Source: Artemia franciscana (Eukaryota > Arthropoda > Branchiopoda > Anostraca > Artemiidae). From it: a DNA stretch of 64,000 bases. Both the position numbers and the translations under genes were made by a program. Shown piece by piece: positions 47,501-59,244 of the stretch (its first letter is position 1; each line of letters opens with the position of its first letter). Location of the stretch: the NCBI RefSeq assembly GCF_032884065.1, contig NC_088866.1, positions 26,082,335 to 26,146,334 on the forward strand. The letters run 5' to 3'. The notes beneath the pieces are model-generated. The model had not been told where the DNA came from and made no database searches. It saw nothing but the letters and a program-made list of their open reading frames with translations.

Positions 47501-50500
47501 TGGCCCCCAATTAAAAATTTTTTTTTTAACTGAGAGTAAGGAGCAACATCAAAACTCAAGACGACCAGAAATTATTCTGTATATGAAGGGGTACCCCCTC
47601 CTCAATATTTTGCTCTTTGCGCTAAAGCTGCTAACACTTCTAAAAAAGCTTCATAGTCGAATCAAACGGCTCCTGTGTTTCAGCAGCCGTTCTTAAAAAA
47701 TGGGACGAACAATAAAACATTAGCGTAAAGAGCAAGATAATGAGGAGGGGCACCCTTTCAGACATGGGATAATTTCTGTTCATTTTGAGTTTAAATTCGG
47801 ACTCATAACAGAGTAAAAAATTGGTGTCCTTGAGCAACTCCTTTAGTTTACTGTTAATTAGATCAAACACTACCACAAAATCATCTGATTTATCATCTAC
47901 GACGACCTTACATGTTTGAACTTGAATATTCTTACAAATATTGTCAATAAGAGACTAGTCGGTATACGACATACAGAGAAACATCCGACAGCTAAAACAA
48001 AAAAAAATATATAAACACTTATAAATACTACATCACAAGTGTGTAAATTACTCGTGCCACGGTTACGAAGTAAAGACAAATCAATATTAAAATCACCTAT
48101 AAGAATAGAACTTTGGTGTTTACGCGACAATATATCAAGACATTCCTGTAAAATTTCATTACAACTTTTCGTGCTTCCAATTGGAGGACCATAGCACACG
48201 CAAAAAACTATTGGCTCATGGTTAACCTCAATTTCTACCGCTAATATATAAATCAGCATCTCCAAGTTCGAATGTTAGACATCACTCTTAATTTTAACAG
48301 GTATCGATGAGTTGACAAAAAGCCCAAGTCCTCCTTGCTTATTATTCTGGCGGTTCTTGGACGCGAACTTATGACCTGGAAGATTAAAAAACGTTTCAGT
48401 TAAAGAATTTAAGAATGTTTCACACAAAATAAATACCTCCAATTCACTAGACGAAATAAAAGAAAAAATATGATCCAATTTACCAACGGACCACGGCAGT
48501 TGAGGAACGCCAACCAAAAATCACCCTGAAAATACCGTGTACTAGACAAATCATTGGGAAAAAATGTTTGTTACTTGGTGAATTAATTACTTTCAAATCC
48601 AAGTATTCTGTTTCAAAAGACGAATTAGAAAAAAAATCATTAAGAACAAGTGGGCGAAGAGAAACAAACCTCTCAACCCCCTTCCGGTGAGTTGAATGAC
48701 TTTTAATTAAACTCAGCTTATCAAATCTCCTGGGTGGAAGTCTGCAGCAATGAGTGAAGAATATAGTTGATATGAAAGATAAATCATCAGTAGCTCGTTA
48801 TCAGTATTATACTATGATAATAAAAAAAAAACAAGAAAATATACATAAAAAACTGAACCTTGAGTAATGCAAAAAATAAGGAAGAATAAACCTAAAAGTG
48901 AAACACAAAAGAAATAAATATTAATAAAAAGAAAAATCGCAAGGACAGCAATCACTTGCCAATCCCGGAATTTCAGAACAATCAACCATTACACCCACTT
49001 TATGAAAGAAAGAACTTGGTAAAAAAAAAGAAATAAATCAAACAGATTGTGGCAAAGAACTGTTACTACGATATTGAGCGACCCGGCTCAATAGCAAACG
49101 GAACTCTAAAAAAACGGAATTTTGATACTAATAGATACATCAGAAGAATTTTATTTTTATGATGATTCTAAATATATAAGTTTAATCAAATTTAATCTTA
49201 CCCATCAAAAGTTTCGAGCCAGAGAAAATTTGCCTTATTTAGGAAAATAGGGGGAAAAACCCCTAAAAGTCATATAATCTTAACGAAAATCACATCATCA
49301 CATTCAGCGTATTAGAAAACCCTACCATAGAAGTTTCAAGCTCCTATCTACAAAAATATGGAATTTCGCATTTTTTGCTAGTAGACCGATCACGGGTGCG
49401 TGTTTATTTGTTTTCTTTTTTTTCCTAGGGCTGATCGTATCGACCCAGTGGTGCTAGAATGTCATCAAAGAGATAATTCTAACGGGAATTAAAAGTTCTA
49501 GTGCCCATTTTAAGTGACCCAAAAAATTGGAGGGCACCTAAGCCCCCTCCCACGCTTGTTTTTTCCCAAAGTCAACGGATCAAAATTTTGAGAGAGCCAT
49601 TTTGTTCAAAATAGTCAAAAACAATTTCAAGAGGAAATTGTCATGGGAGAAGATAATTTTCGCAAAGGGAGTGAAGGATATTCTAGCATTATTTAAAAGA
49701 AAAATAAAACAATTAAAAATAAATATGGAAAAGTTTTTTCAACTGAAGGTAAGGAACAGCATTAAAACTTAAAACGAACAGAAATTCTTAAGGATAAGTG
49801 GGGTTCATATACTCCTAAACACCTCGCTCTTTACGCTGAAGTATCTTTAGTAGTTTCAACTATTTATTCTACGGCCTTTGTGATTCAGGGGTCATTCTTA
49901 AGGAATTTGGACAAAATTTAAGCATTAGTGTAAAAAGCGAGGGATTAACGAGGGGGCAAACCCCCTCATATACGTAATAAAAATACACAAATATAGAATT
50001 TCGTTATGTAAGTTAATTCGTAAGTTACGTATATTTTCTACAAATAAAAACATTCGTATAAAATTAAAAGTTCTAGTTGCCTTTTTAATTTAAAATTAAA
50101 ACCCCCAAATATTGGGGGTTTTCCATCCTCAACATTCCGCTCTTTACGCTAAAGCTTTTTACTGTTTCAAAAAGTGAAATTGGGAGAAAGAGTCAAACTT
50201 TAGCGTAAAGAGCCGGGCGTTGAGGAGGAAAAAGCCCCTTTTATATTCGGAGTAATTTCTTTTCATTTTAAGCTCTAATGTCGCTCCTTACTTTCAGTTA
50301 AAAAACTTGTTTTTTTTCATTTAATATACAGGAAAGAGCAAGGGGCTTCTGCTGGTGAGGCATTCTGCATCTTCACTCAATTGCCGAGGCATTGAACAAA
50401 TGGAGATGTAATTACACGTGTTCATATCAACTTACTGAGACTAACTTATCAAACATATTATACATCACACATTATTGATACCGACCCAAGCATCATGCTC

Positions 50501-52698
50501 GTTATTCTTTGCGTGGAACCTACATTCAGCCCCTTTCTTTCGCAGACGAAGGAACTTATAAGTTTTTGAATCCTTAACTGCTTTCATTTTATTTAAATGT
50601 TCAGCCCTTGTGGTGTTCAAAGCCGGAGGTAGATCAGTACGTATTCGCAAGTTCGATCCTTTCCGTTTACCGACAGATTCTAAAACGTTCTATACATGAT
50701 GCGATGACACAAACGACATTATCTCTAGCAGACAACGGGCGCCTAGAAACGCTGTCAGGTTTGAGGTTAATTCTGTAAGACCGAGAAAGTACAATATTCT
50801 CCGATACTGAAAGTTTATTTTTAATTAGATCTTTCATTTCCCTTTTGAGAGTCACTCCTGGCCGTTCTTTTTCCAGACCCTGTAATACAAGGTTAAGTCG
50901 ACAATATTTAACTTCCAGCTGTAGGAGCCTCTGATTCACTAAGCCCAGTTCAATGCTTTGCTTACAAAATTTAATCTCAAGTTCAGCAATCTTCTCGTCT
51001 TTTTGAGAGAGTTGAGTGCACAGAGACTGGATGTCGCTAGTCAGACCACGGACTTGGTCTGAAAGAGATTGATTAGAGATCGTAATTGACTGGAATCTTG
51101 CCTCTGTTTTCGCGGTCAGCTCCTTAACAGCTTTGTCGAGCGTTGCAGCATCAATCGTCATGTTTAAAACCAATAATTTTGTAATATACTGCACACTAAG
51201 TAATTTTTAAAGTTTGAGATGCAAACTTACACGGAAAGGGGGTCTTTTCTCGTATCGCCCCTCCCCAATTTCAAACAGCTGCTCTAGATCTGTAAGAAAA
51301 ATTCAGCTAGCACTTTTCACCTGCGTCTCCTAATTGAAAAATTCTCTAATTAAAAGATTCTGACGTCACAGCTATAACAACAGTTATGCACAGTCGCGGT
51401 CAAACTAGTTGATTACGCAAGCTATCGAGATATAAGTATATGTTTTATCCGATTGAATTAAAGCTTATTTAGCTGTTAACTCTTTGAACTCTAATTCAAT
51501 ACTGCAAGTTTTAATATATTGTAAGTTTGTTTTCTGATCCTTTACTTTACTTGATTCTACCATTAAAACCAGACCTAAGATTATAATTCTATTAGACGTA
51601 TTGCTATTTGGGTATTACTATCGTATGAAGAAATATATTTGTCTAACAACTATAACGATTTATTTTTTTTAGGAGCCATAATCCCTATGACAGCTCCAGT
51701 TACAAGTTTAGTTGCCCCTGGGGCATCTACTGAGAGTCCTTCCACCTTCACAATGGCATTTTACATACCCGAAGAATTTCAAGCAAGTCCACCTTCTCCA
51801 ACAAATCCAAATATATTTATTGAGGATAGACCTGAATTTGAGCTATACTCTCGGTGGGTTTTCAGTATAATTTTCTTTGCGTTTTGATGGTGCAGCTTTG
51901 TTACATCGCATTTCAGAATTAATTAGCAATAACAAAAACATCTTTATAGATATAGATCTTTCAAAGATTGTAAAACTGCATCACCCTTACTGAAATAGTG
52001 CTATTAGCCCAAGCTTATTATCTCACAAATTTTGAAAACACGACTCAAACGTGTTCAAAACATTATCAATCAGTTAAAAAAAATGATTTTGACTTTATGA
52101 TTTCGCTTCATACCACAGGATGTATCTAGGAATAGTAAATAGCTTGGATTGTAATCAACGGTATTTAAGGAATGGGGAGTAGGGCTTACAGAAAAATGTT
52201 TGATTTCCAGGAATCACGTGTTTAACGGATACATGCAAAGTGATTCGAGAAAATAGTGATTGTCGAAGTTACGAAAAGCTGCAGTGAATTAAATAGTCAA
52301 GCTTATAAATAAAATAAAAAATGCTTTTTTAAAGCAAAACTGGTAGGGGGCTTGCAGCCACCTGAACTATCCTGCCTTTTTAATTTACTTGTATTACACC
52401 GTGTGCTTTCTACTATTCTTTTTCCTTGCAAAGGAAAGTATGGTATCTTCTCCCCCCAGCCTCCAAAAGACTAAATTCGTTCTTTGTGTACCTCTGATTT
52501 TATAGGCGTTTCACTGGTTATGCATATGAAGAGGAATACACCGCTGAAGCCAATGCTCTTTACCTCTCTTTAGAAAGGGATGGTATAACTGATGCACAGT
52601 ATGCACCGTGGTACATTGTTGGATACAATTCACCTTTCGATTTCGTAAATAGACGGAATGAAGTTTGGTATCCACGCAAAGCTGTGAAACAATACTAA
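44372..52698 (+). CDS. SOUL gene B: secreted heme-binding protein 2-like, complete
   Basis: Five exons with GT-AG borders: 44372-44395, 45755-45820, 47224-47353, 51673-51853 and 52506-52698, together 594 nt and 197 residues. The start is the ATG at 44372; the protein begins MKTIVVFLVLVAYTKAA, a signal peptide with its hydrophobic core split by intron 1. The SOUL domain follows: DYEIRRYPQRKWVATT, IPMTAPVTSLV, TFTMAFYIPEEFQ, PEFELYS, DAQYAPWYIVGY and FVNRRNEVWYP near the C terminus. Family members bind heme or porphyrin; a signal peptide suggests action outside the cell or in the secretory pathway. The exon plan matches gene A (66, 130, 181 nt; last exon 193 against 196). Intron 3 (4.3 kb) carries a LINE fragment and two family A copies. 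The reading frame is intact, so the gene is probably functional. Confidence 0.93.
44499..44546 (+). repeat. 48-base T tract in intron 1 of SOUL gene B
   Basis: An uninterrupted run of T, about 100 bases after exon 1. Its length may be affected by sequencing. Confidence 0.95.
45755..45820 (+). CDS. SOUL gene B exon 2
   Basis: 66 nt, acceptor TCTGTCAG, donor GTAAGT, phase 0 at both ends. It encodes VLVAYTKAAVEETPYEVIE and three more residues. Confidence 0.85.
47224..47353 (+). CDS. SOUL gene B exon 3
   Basis: 130 nt, acceptor TTTTTCAG, donor GTACGT, one extra base at the end. It encodes DYEIRRYPQRKWVATT through YIDGGNSE. Confidence 0.93.
47515..47810. repeat. Repeat family A, short foldback copy in intron 3 of SOUL gene B
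   Basis: The left arm (GAGAGTAAGGAGCAACATC ... TTTGCGCTAAAG) and right arm (TTAGCGTAAAGAGCAAGAT ... TTTTGAGTTTAAATTC) are inverted. The central part has an ACGGCT...AGCCGT inner hairpin. It cuts off the LINE fragment that continues to the right. Confidence 0.75.
47811..48520 (-). pseudogene. LINE ORF2 endonuclease fragment
   Basis: It reads FIFSFISSSELEVFILCETF-type residues, then KQGGLGLFVNSSIPVKI (about 48300) and SSILIGDFNIDLSLL (about 48080), standard endonuclease blocks. Frame changes occur near 48270 and near 47950-47900. The reverse transcriptase part is missing. Confidence 0.75.
49073..50335 (+). repeat. Repeat family A, long copy in intron 3 of SOUL gene B
   Basis: Starts GAGCGACCCGGCTCAATAGC and follows the order of the copy at 28.57 kb, with only one of the internal modules. 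It ends with a foldback (about 50090-50310) with inverted TTTAGCGTAAAGAGC arms and GTCGCTCCTTACTTTCAG. An 11-bp palindrome (AAAACCCCCAA and inverse) lies at 50098-50122. Confidence 0.8.
50465..51161 (-). pseudogene. LINE ORF1, coiled coil plus RNA-binding part (one frameshift)
   Basis: ATG at 51161-51159 opens MTIDAATLDKAVKELTAK. A long coiled coil follows (LTSDIQSLCTQLSQKDEKI), then LNLVLQGLEKE, NIVLSRSYRI, and after a frameshift near 50690 the C-terminal part SNLRIRTDLPPALNTTRAEH to the stop at 50467-50465. The order of parts matches the ORF1 at 27520-28212. Confidence 0.78.
51673..51853 (+). CDS. SOUL gene B exon 4
   Basis: 181 nt, acceptor TTTTTTAG, donor GTGGGT. It encodes IPMTAPVTSLV through DRPEFELYS. 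Confidence 0.93.
52506..52698 (+). CDS. SOUL gene B exon 5 (last)
   Basis: 193 nt including TAA, acceptor TTTTATAG. It encodes FTGYAYEEEYTAEANALYLS, then DAQYAPWYIVGY and RRNEVWYPRKAVKQY. Confidence 0.94.
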
Positions 52699-52737
52699 GA
52701 AAGTATGGTTGGAGGAAATTTTGTACTATTTGTATCA

Positions 52738-52743
52738 AATAAA
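52738..52743 (+). promoter_or_regulatory. Polyadenylation signal of SOUL gene B
   Basis: AATAAA 40 bases after the TAA stop. Confidence 0.75.
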
Positions 52744-52849
52744 CTTTTTGCAATTTATTAGGTTATTTCAAATTTTTATAGGGATTGCATTGTAGCAAAC
52801 CCTTAATAGAGTCCCGTATTTTGAATTCAAAGCAATAATACGACTTAGT

Positions 52850-54730
52850 AAAGATCTCATCGCTCTTTGCTTTTTGCGTTCTTTATGTATTCTCCCTTAA
52901 TATATCCTGGAAGTTTCAACTCTATACTCTAAGGCGTTCTTGAGATATTGCTGATACGCTAGCTTTGTAGCCAACATACGGTGTGCGTGTAACTGAACCA
53001 CCGAATAACTGAGCCACAAGCAACAGAACCCCTTTAACTGAACCATCGTGTAACTGAACCACCATGCAACAGAGCCCCTGTATAACTGAAACCCTGTACA
53101 ACTGAACCCTCCTGTAACTGAACCACCAGGCCACTGAACCCCATTTAACTAAACGCTTATGCAAATAAAAAAAACAAACGTGCAATTCATCCCCATGTAA
53201 CTGAACTCCCGTGTAACTCAACCCCCATGAAAATGAACCACCTTGCAACTGAACCACCGTGAAACTGAACTACAACCATGAAAATGAACCACCGTGCAAC
53301 TTAACCACCGTGGAACTGAGCCACCATGGAACTGAACGACCGTGAAACTAAACCACTGTGCAAATGAACTACCGTGTAACTGAACCGTTGTGCAACTGAA
53401 CCACCGTGCAATTAAACCACTGAGCTCTAGTTTTTCAGTTTTCTAAAAATATGAGGCAACATCATTAGGTAAAACACAAGTTAGAAATTTTACATGTTCA
53501 ACCTTGTTAGAATTTTCTGTTTCCTAAAGTCATGATATAAACACCTGTCAAGATCATTCATAAAAAAGCTATGTTTTATTTTTGCAAAAAAGAAGACCCG
53601 ATATCACAGACCACTAAGGCTGATTTATTTCTCTTTTTTTCCAGGTGAATCATACCTTTCTGGACGTTAAGTAATAAACATATATGTTTAAAATATTTGA
53701 CCTTTTTGAAACTAGATTAAGAATTTTGATCAGATGTGTTTGAGGAGGTCACAGCTAAAAAGAATATGGGAGGGGGACTAGCAGCACACCAGCCTACTTT
53801 TCAGCATTCCTTCAACATGCCCAGAAAGTATAAACTTCATACCTCCGGTTAATACCCTCAGCTGTTTTCGACACATTCCAGATACGTCGTCTTGTAAAAC
53901 TGGATGCACAAAGTACCTCTTGATTTAGTTGAAGATGCTCCTAAAAATTTTCGGAACGATGTGACACCTGATACAGTCAGCCGTTGTAGATGTTGCTGGT
54001 ATTTCCTTTTCACAACCAATAAAGGAAACAAATGTTTTTTTATTGTGTTTAGCATTCTTCTTTACATTTACTTAAGATTTAACCTTTATAAAAAATGTTT
54101 TTTATTTTTTATTTATAATATCAGACATGGCCTCTTTTCTTGCTAAGAAAAAACACCTTGTATGTTAATAATAGACAACTTAAATAGCTTACAGACATTG
54201 CACCAAAGGCTACTGTTTGTGAACCCTGGACGATAGTTGCTTAACCTTCATCTGTTTTAAATAAATTGGTCATCTCAAAGTTATTGATCATATATATTTG
54301 GGAAAAAATAGGATGCCAGCAGAAGCCCTTCGATCACTTTAAACTCTTAAAAGTGCACTGAAACCTGTGATTCCCAATCGAATTACATCCCCCCCCCTCA
54401 AGCTCATACAAAAATCTTTTCCATAAGATCCTTATATGTTAACCTTGAGAAGTTAGCTTTACTTACACCCTTGCTCCATTAGCTAGTTGTGGGGTTGTTA
54501 CCCCCAGAGGCATGGTTGTTTGACCTTCAGACTATCTTGAATTTCTTTTTTTAATTTTGATTGGATGCATTTGGGGAAAAAATGGTGGTTAAGACGGAAA
54601 GGCTAATTGTCCTCTGATTACCTCTAATTCTTTAAAATTGAACTTGAAATTTGATTTCCCAATCGAATGAGCCTTCTCCAAAGTTTGTACGACTATCCTT
54701 TCCATAAAATCTTCAATTTTTTGTCCCTTT
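52850..54730. repeat. Repeat family C block with several diverged units
   Basis: Units recur at 52890 (CCTGGAAGTTTCAACTC), 53715-53930 (GGGGGACTAGCAGCA, then ACTTCATACCTCCGGTTA) and 54300-54540 and 54545-54720 (GGGAAAAAAT, CCCAATCGAAT, CTTTTCCATAA). The two last are a diverged tandem pair about 240 bases apart. Related copies lie at 40.6-41.5 kb. No protein is encoded. Confidence 0.5.
52988..53425. repeat. 16-bp minisatellite (unit GTGTAACTGAACCACC)
   Basis: About 26 imperfect units in 440 bases; AACTGAACCACCGTG is the core. It starts 290 bases after the SOUL gene B stop. A gap near 53160-53200 is degenerate. Confidence 0.9.
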
Positions 54731-54733
54731 TTT

Positions 54734-55040
54734 TTAACAATGTACAACTTGTAATAACATACAGCCCTTGCCCCGAGGACTGTTGAAATATAGATTCAAG
54801 GCTTCTAACAACTTAATCCCTTCTCTTTGAACGCAATGGAACGGCATGTGCATAGTGACTAAAAACACTGTTTGCAAGTAGGATATACTTGTGCGGTCTA
54901 TTATGTTGTCTTTGAGTCTCGTCAAGAGTCATAAGATCTGCTTGTAATATACACAAGAGGAAAAAGACTTTTGGTAATGTTTTTTTGGTAATGATTGCTG
55001 CGAACTTTATGATTACGATGAAGAGTTTCGCTGGGTTCAT
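54734..55040 (-). pseudogene. Polinton integrase remnant (fossil)
   Basis: Short stretches such as QADLMTLDE and HKYILLANSVFSHYA resemble the rve-type integrase core of Polintons and retroelements. It is the downstream end of the fossil on the minus strand. Broken. Confidence 0.6.
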
Positions 55041-55480
55041 TCTGTAAATACTCTGTCGTCAACTTCTTTTCAACTCTAGCAAGTGTGGTGGGGAACTATT
55101 CATAACTCATACAATTGTTTCAAAACTTGAGGCATTTTGAACGTAAAAACGGTGTGAAGCGGCCATTACCTTTTTGCATACTAAATGTAATGGAAAGACA
55201 CTTCCATTTAGCAGCATTGAAATTATCACTCCCACTTGGCGTGCTATCCAAAAACGATAAATCTTTTATATTTTTCCCCAAATTCCCTAAATCTTTTTGA
55301 AACATCTTTTTGAAAAAATCTTTTTGAAACGGCGAATTTAAAAATTTATACAAAAGACTGTCAAATGATTCAAGTCCTGTACGAGTTCCAATCAAATCTG
55401 ATACCAAATCATTTAAATTTTAACGCTTGCCATGGATTGTTACTTCATTCTTTTTGTCATCAATATGCACATGTTCATTT

Positions 55481-55843
55481 TCAGCGAGATAAGTATAAGA
55501 GTCTTTTACTTTGCTCACAATACGAATGAGGTATTAGGTCTACAACACTGAATGCAACTTTAGATAATTCTTCTCCTTGTTTTGGCGTTTTCAAAGTTTC
55601 AAAACCTTCAGAAGTTGGAAATAGATTAATGACATTTACTTTGAGCGGTTTTTCACAGTAGGTTTTATGCCTGTCGAAGGGTATTTTGAAAAAAAAAAAA
55701 ATTTTCATCATCGATAATTGTTTCATTGTTAATAATTTTATCAAGATTATCTTCAAAGTGCTCTTTTCGTGAAAGAGTGAGTTCAATGGGGGCAAATTTG
55801 TAAGCTGTAGCCATCTAGAGAATAGTGTTAGCAGCTCCTGCAA
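55481..55843 (-). pseudogene. Unassigned protein remnant of the Polinton fossil
   Basis: A protein-like reading between the integrase and ATPase remnants. By position it could be a structural protein of the element; no motif confirms this. Confidence 0.35.
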
Positions 55844-56256
55844 TTATTGGCAGTAACAATGAAAATAAACTACCACCTTCTTGAATAACTCGTTTTCATT
55901 TAAAATATTTTCCTTTTTCGCAAGCTATGGCACGTACAAGTGATTTATGTTGCTTTCTCTGCTGCCTAACACCTTTTGGCAACAGAATATTGCCTTCAGT
56001 CAAATTTAAAAAAAGCTTAAATAGGAGATTAATGAATACATCGTCAATACCGTGTTTCATAATTGCTTTTCTTAAGCAGTGGTTTTGAATTACCTAGGAC
56101 GGAAAATAAATATCTATTATCATGCTGCATTTTCAGCATCATGATGGAGACTACTGATCCTTATCTATTCGCAGGTAGATATGCGGTAGTTTCATTTTCA
56201 AAAATATCCTTGACTTATTAGTAGCTTGATTGTATGTCGAGAGTAAGAATTTCGTT

Positions 56257-56540
56257 TCACTGGAAAAATTTGTTTACGGTTATAAGAGAATTTGATTCGC
56301 GAACAACCCTATAGATGGTATAGTAAGTATAAGCCAATACAAGTGTTCTCATACATTCAATCTGATGAAAGAGATTCTGGAAAACAACATTTACTGAAAC
56401 TTTCTCGTGATGAAACTGGAGCGTGAATAATTGTAACATCTCCTTAGACCATTCTTCAGTTGATTCAGGTAAATCGTCAATAATCAACCACGAGTTTGGT
56501 TCAAAAATATTAAACACCTCATGTCCCGTATGGATTTTAT
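56257..56540 (-). pseudogene. Polinton packaging-ATPase remnant (fossil)
   Basis: Contains WLIIDDLPES, a Walker B-like motif, and SVNVVFQNLFHQ, which match the A32/FtsK-type packaging ATPase of Polintons. Broken. Confidence 0.6.
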
Positions 56541-57376
56541 GTCTGTCGCAATAGTCTTAATTTTGTCACAAGATTCTTGTCAAACACTATAGTAAAAATA
56601 GATTATTTTTTAGTTTTATAAAAATACTTTACCCCGAGATTGAATTTTTTTTTGTTAAAAGTGTTGTTTTGCCAGATATTAATGATCCACAGAGAAATGA
56701 TCTGAAAAATGTTTTAAAGTAATACATGCTTCTCCAATGTCAAAATACAACTGACTGAACCTAACTTTAATCGGTTGAATAGTCAAAAAATAAGATTGTT
56801 TCTCTAATACATAAATAAATCCACTTCAAATTAAGAAAAGCAAAATATTTACATGAAATAAGGGATGAAATATATTTATATAAGAACCCAACATGGGAAA
56901 AACAAGATTTAAAATGCACTTAGAAATCACTGCCCGCAAGCAGGTGTGACCGGAGGACACGGCGGCCATAAAGGTGGCTGGAAGACGCTGCTGCTGGTGG
57001 GGGTGGTTGACAGCAAGTACAACAATAGGATGATATTAAGCCATTTTTTAAAAAAAACATTGCTTCCACTTCTTGCAAGAAAAATATACAAATATAAACA
57101 TGTAAAAGCGACTGGAAAAAAATACGTCAGCAAACACTAGAAAACAACTAGAAAAGACACATTGCTGAGCTTGAGACTGGTCGGATCCCCCTCTCTTCAA
57201 CTATTGTGCTCTCTCAAGACCAAGATGCCGTATGAACTCTACAAATATGCCTCAATCTGAAGTAAGATAGTGAACTTGTGGTAGTACTCTCACACCGTCC
57301 GTGCATACATAAACTTTGCCCGATATGGCCGTCATAGCTTTTGTCTTAGGACTCAAACTGTGTAGTTTCTAAATTT

Positions 57377-57697
57377 TTAAGATAGAATGCCTATGACACT
57401 CGCTCTTGGAACTAAATTATTCTCTAAACAGTTCCTATAACCACTCATATTGAAATTTCCCTTTATTTTGTGTGATGGCACCCCTTTGCAGACTTGATTG
57501 ATATTCTCTTTGTGTATTTGCACACAGTAAGCATTCAGAGCTGCAAGTACACCTTTGGGTATCAAGTTGCTCCCCGTCTCAGATTTTAAAAACAACAACT
57601 TATTCGGGGCCTGGTGCTTCACAAGCTCAATAAATAGGCACGTACCAGTTTGTATAGTCCATTCGATAGCTGGTGTACTCACCATTTTCCGAATCAT
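57377..57697 (-). pseudogene. Unassigned protein remnant of the Polinton fossil
   Basis: A protein-like reading of about 100 residues in the gap between the ATPase and polymerase remnants. Family not recognised. Confidence 0.35.
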
Positions 57698-58019
57698 CTA
57701 GAAAATTTTCAGTTTTAACAGGGTTAAATCTTTGTCTCCATATTAAACTTTAAATTGTCCCTCCTCGGCCATTTGAGCTTAAAAATATTGTAATAAAATT
57801 CCAGCATGCGTTTCTTTGAAATTTCTAATTTGGCGCTGCTAGTGGCAACGATTTTATTTAATTTTACGCTTCTCTTTTTCTATATAAAAGGACCATATTG
57901 GAGTTTATAATCGTGAACGATGTGAAATTCCGTTCTACAATGATTCGGGCACATTTTTTGGGTCGGTCATAACGTCACACTCTCGCACATTTTACCAAAG
58001 GTTGAATTTAAAATGATTT

Positions 58020-59240
58020 TAAACATTTATTATTCTAACTTTGTTTTCACTTCAGAACGTTTCATGACGAAATTTTCAACTAACATCTTCATATAAGGGT
58101 TGCGATTTAACTGGAGGGCTGTATGAATCTTAGTGACCTTGAAACCGTTGGCCAGCATCCACTTCAAAAAATGTGATGTACATTTGATGTACTATAATAT
58201 TCTTTTTCGGATGAAGGTTGGAAAAACGCTCATGTTTTAAAAGTATCGAGTGCATACCCCCATCTTCTACCACAGACAAATTATAGAGACTCAATGAGTC
58301 CCTAGGTACCGGTCTATTTATGCATGGGAAAATAAAATTCTTTACGTAGTAATGAAGTTCCCCTGTTTTTTCACCATCAATTTAAAAAAAAAATACTCGT
58401 GGTCCATTCTCCTCAACAGTGGAAATGTTTGGGAAATTTGAAGCAGAAGGATTGTCCAGCCATATGTAATTCCCAAAGAACAAAGAGAAATGAGAATTTG
58501 TCGAGGGATAAATGGAGTTCATATCCAAGAAAATCGTGTTCAACTTTTCACCTGTGGGTAAGTTTCCAAGATACGATTCCAATGGAAAACATACCCTCCC
58601 CGTATAGTTGTCTCCACAAACAAGTGCTCATTTTACCAAAGGCCGAATTCAAAATGATTTTAAAGATTTCTTTTTCTACCTTTGTTTTCACTTCGGAACG
58701 TTTCTTGACGAGAGTTTCAACTAATGTCTTCATATAAGACTTCCAATTTAACCGGAGGGCTCAATGAATCTTAGTGAACTTGAAACCATTGGCAAGCATC
58801 CACCTCAAAAGAACGTGATGTACTATAATATTCTTTTTCGGTTGACTCAGTGAGTCCCTAGGTACCGGTCTATTTATCCACGGGTAAATAAAATTCTTAA
58901 CGGAGTCACGAAGTTCCACTGTTTTTTCACCATCAATTCCCAAAACCCATCCTTGTGGTCCGTTCTCCTTAACACTGGAAATGCTGGAGAAATTAGAAGC
59001 AGAAGGATTTTCCAGCCATATGTAATTTTCACAGAGCAAAGAGAAGTGAGAAATTGCCGACGGTAAACGGAGTTCATATCCAAGAAAACCGCATTCGATT
59101 TTTCACCGGTGCGTTGTTCAGTCTGATTGGTTTCCATGATCATGATACGATCCATAAGAAAAAATACCCTTCCCGTATGGTTTTCTCCACAAACAAGTGC
59201 CGATCCACTTCGGTGATCAGACCTTTTTTTTATCACTGAT
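58020..59240 (-). pseudogene. Polinton type-B (protein-primed) DNA polymerase remnant, in two tandem pieces
   Basis: Stretches such as FLDMNSIYP (polymerase motif A) and ILNSAFGKM (motif B) place this in the viral/organellar family of type-B polymerases, as in Polintons and adenoviruses. A segment of about 600 bases occurs twice head to tail (about 58.0-58.6 and 58.6-59.2 kb), with clear divergence between the copies. Broken; age old. Confidence 0.8.
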
Positions 59241-59244
59241 ACTA

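Larger units (their letters stand above)
47811..51240 (-). mobile_element. LINE fragment in intron 3 of SOUL gene B, split by repeat family A
   Basis: On the minus strand: ORF1 (51161-50465), a short spacer, the family A insertion (50335-49073), then ORF2 endonuclease (about 48900-47811), where a second family A copy ends it. RT is absent. The ORF1 plan is like that of the LINE at 27.5 kb, so both belong to related families. It lies antisense to the host gene. Confidence 0.75.

Noticed and set aside
50098-50122. Palindrome with C/G stem and T run, like an intrinsic terminator
   Set aside because: The context is eukaryotic and it lies inside a repeat copy; such terminators have no meaning here.
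52922-53257. 111-codon minus-strand open frame with repeated VQLHGG-like words
   Set aside because: It is the translation of the 16-bp minisatellite, whose near-regular period keeps frames open.
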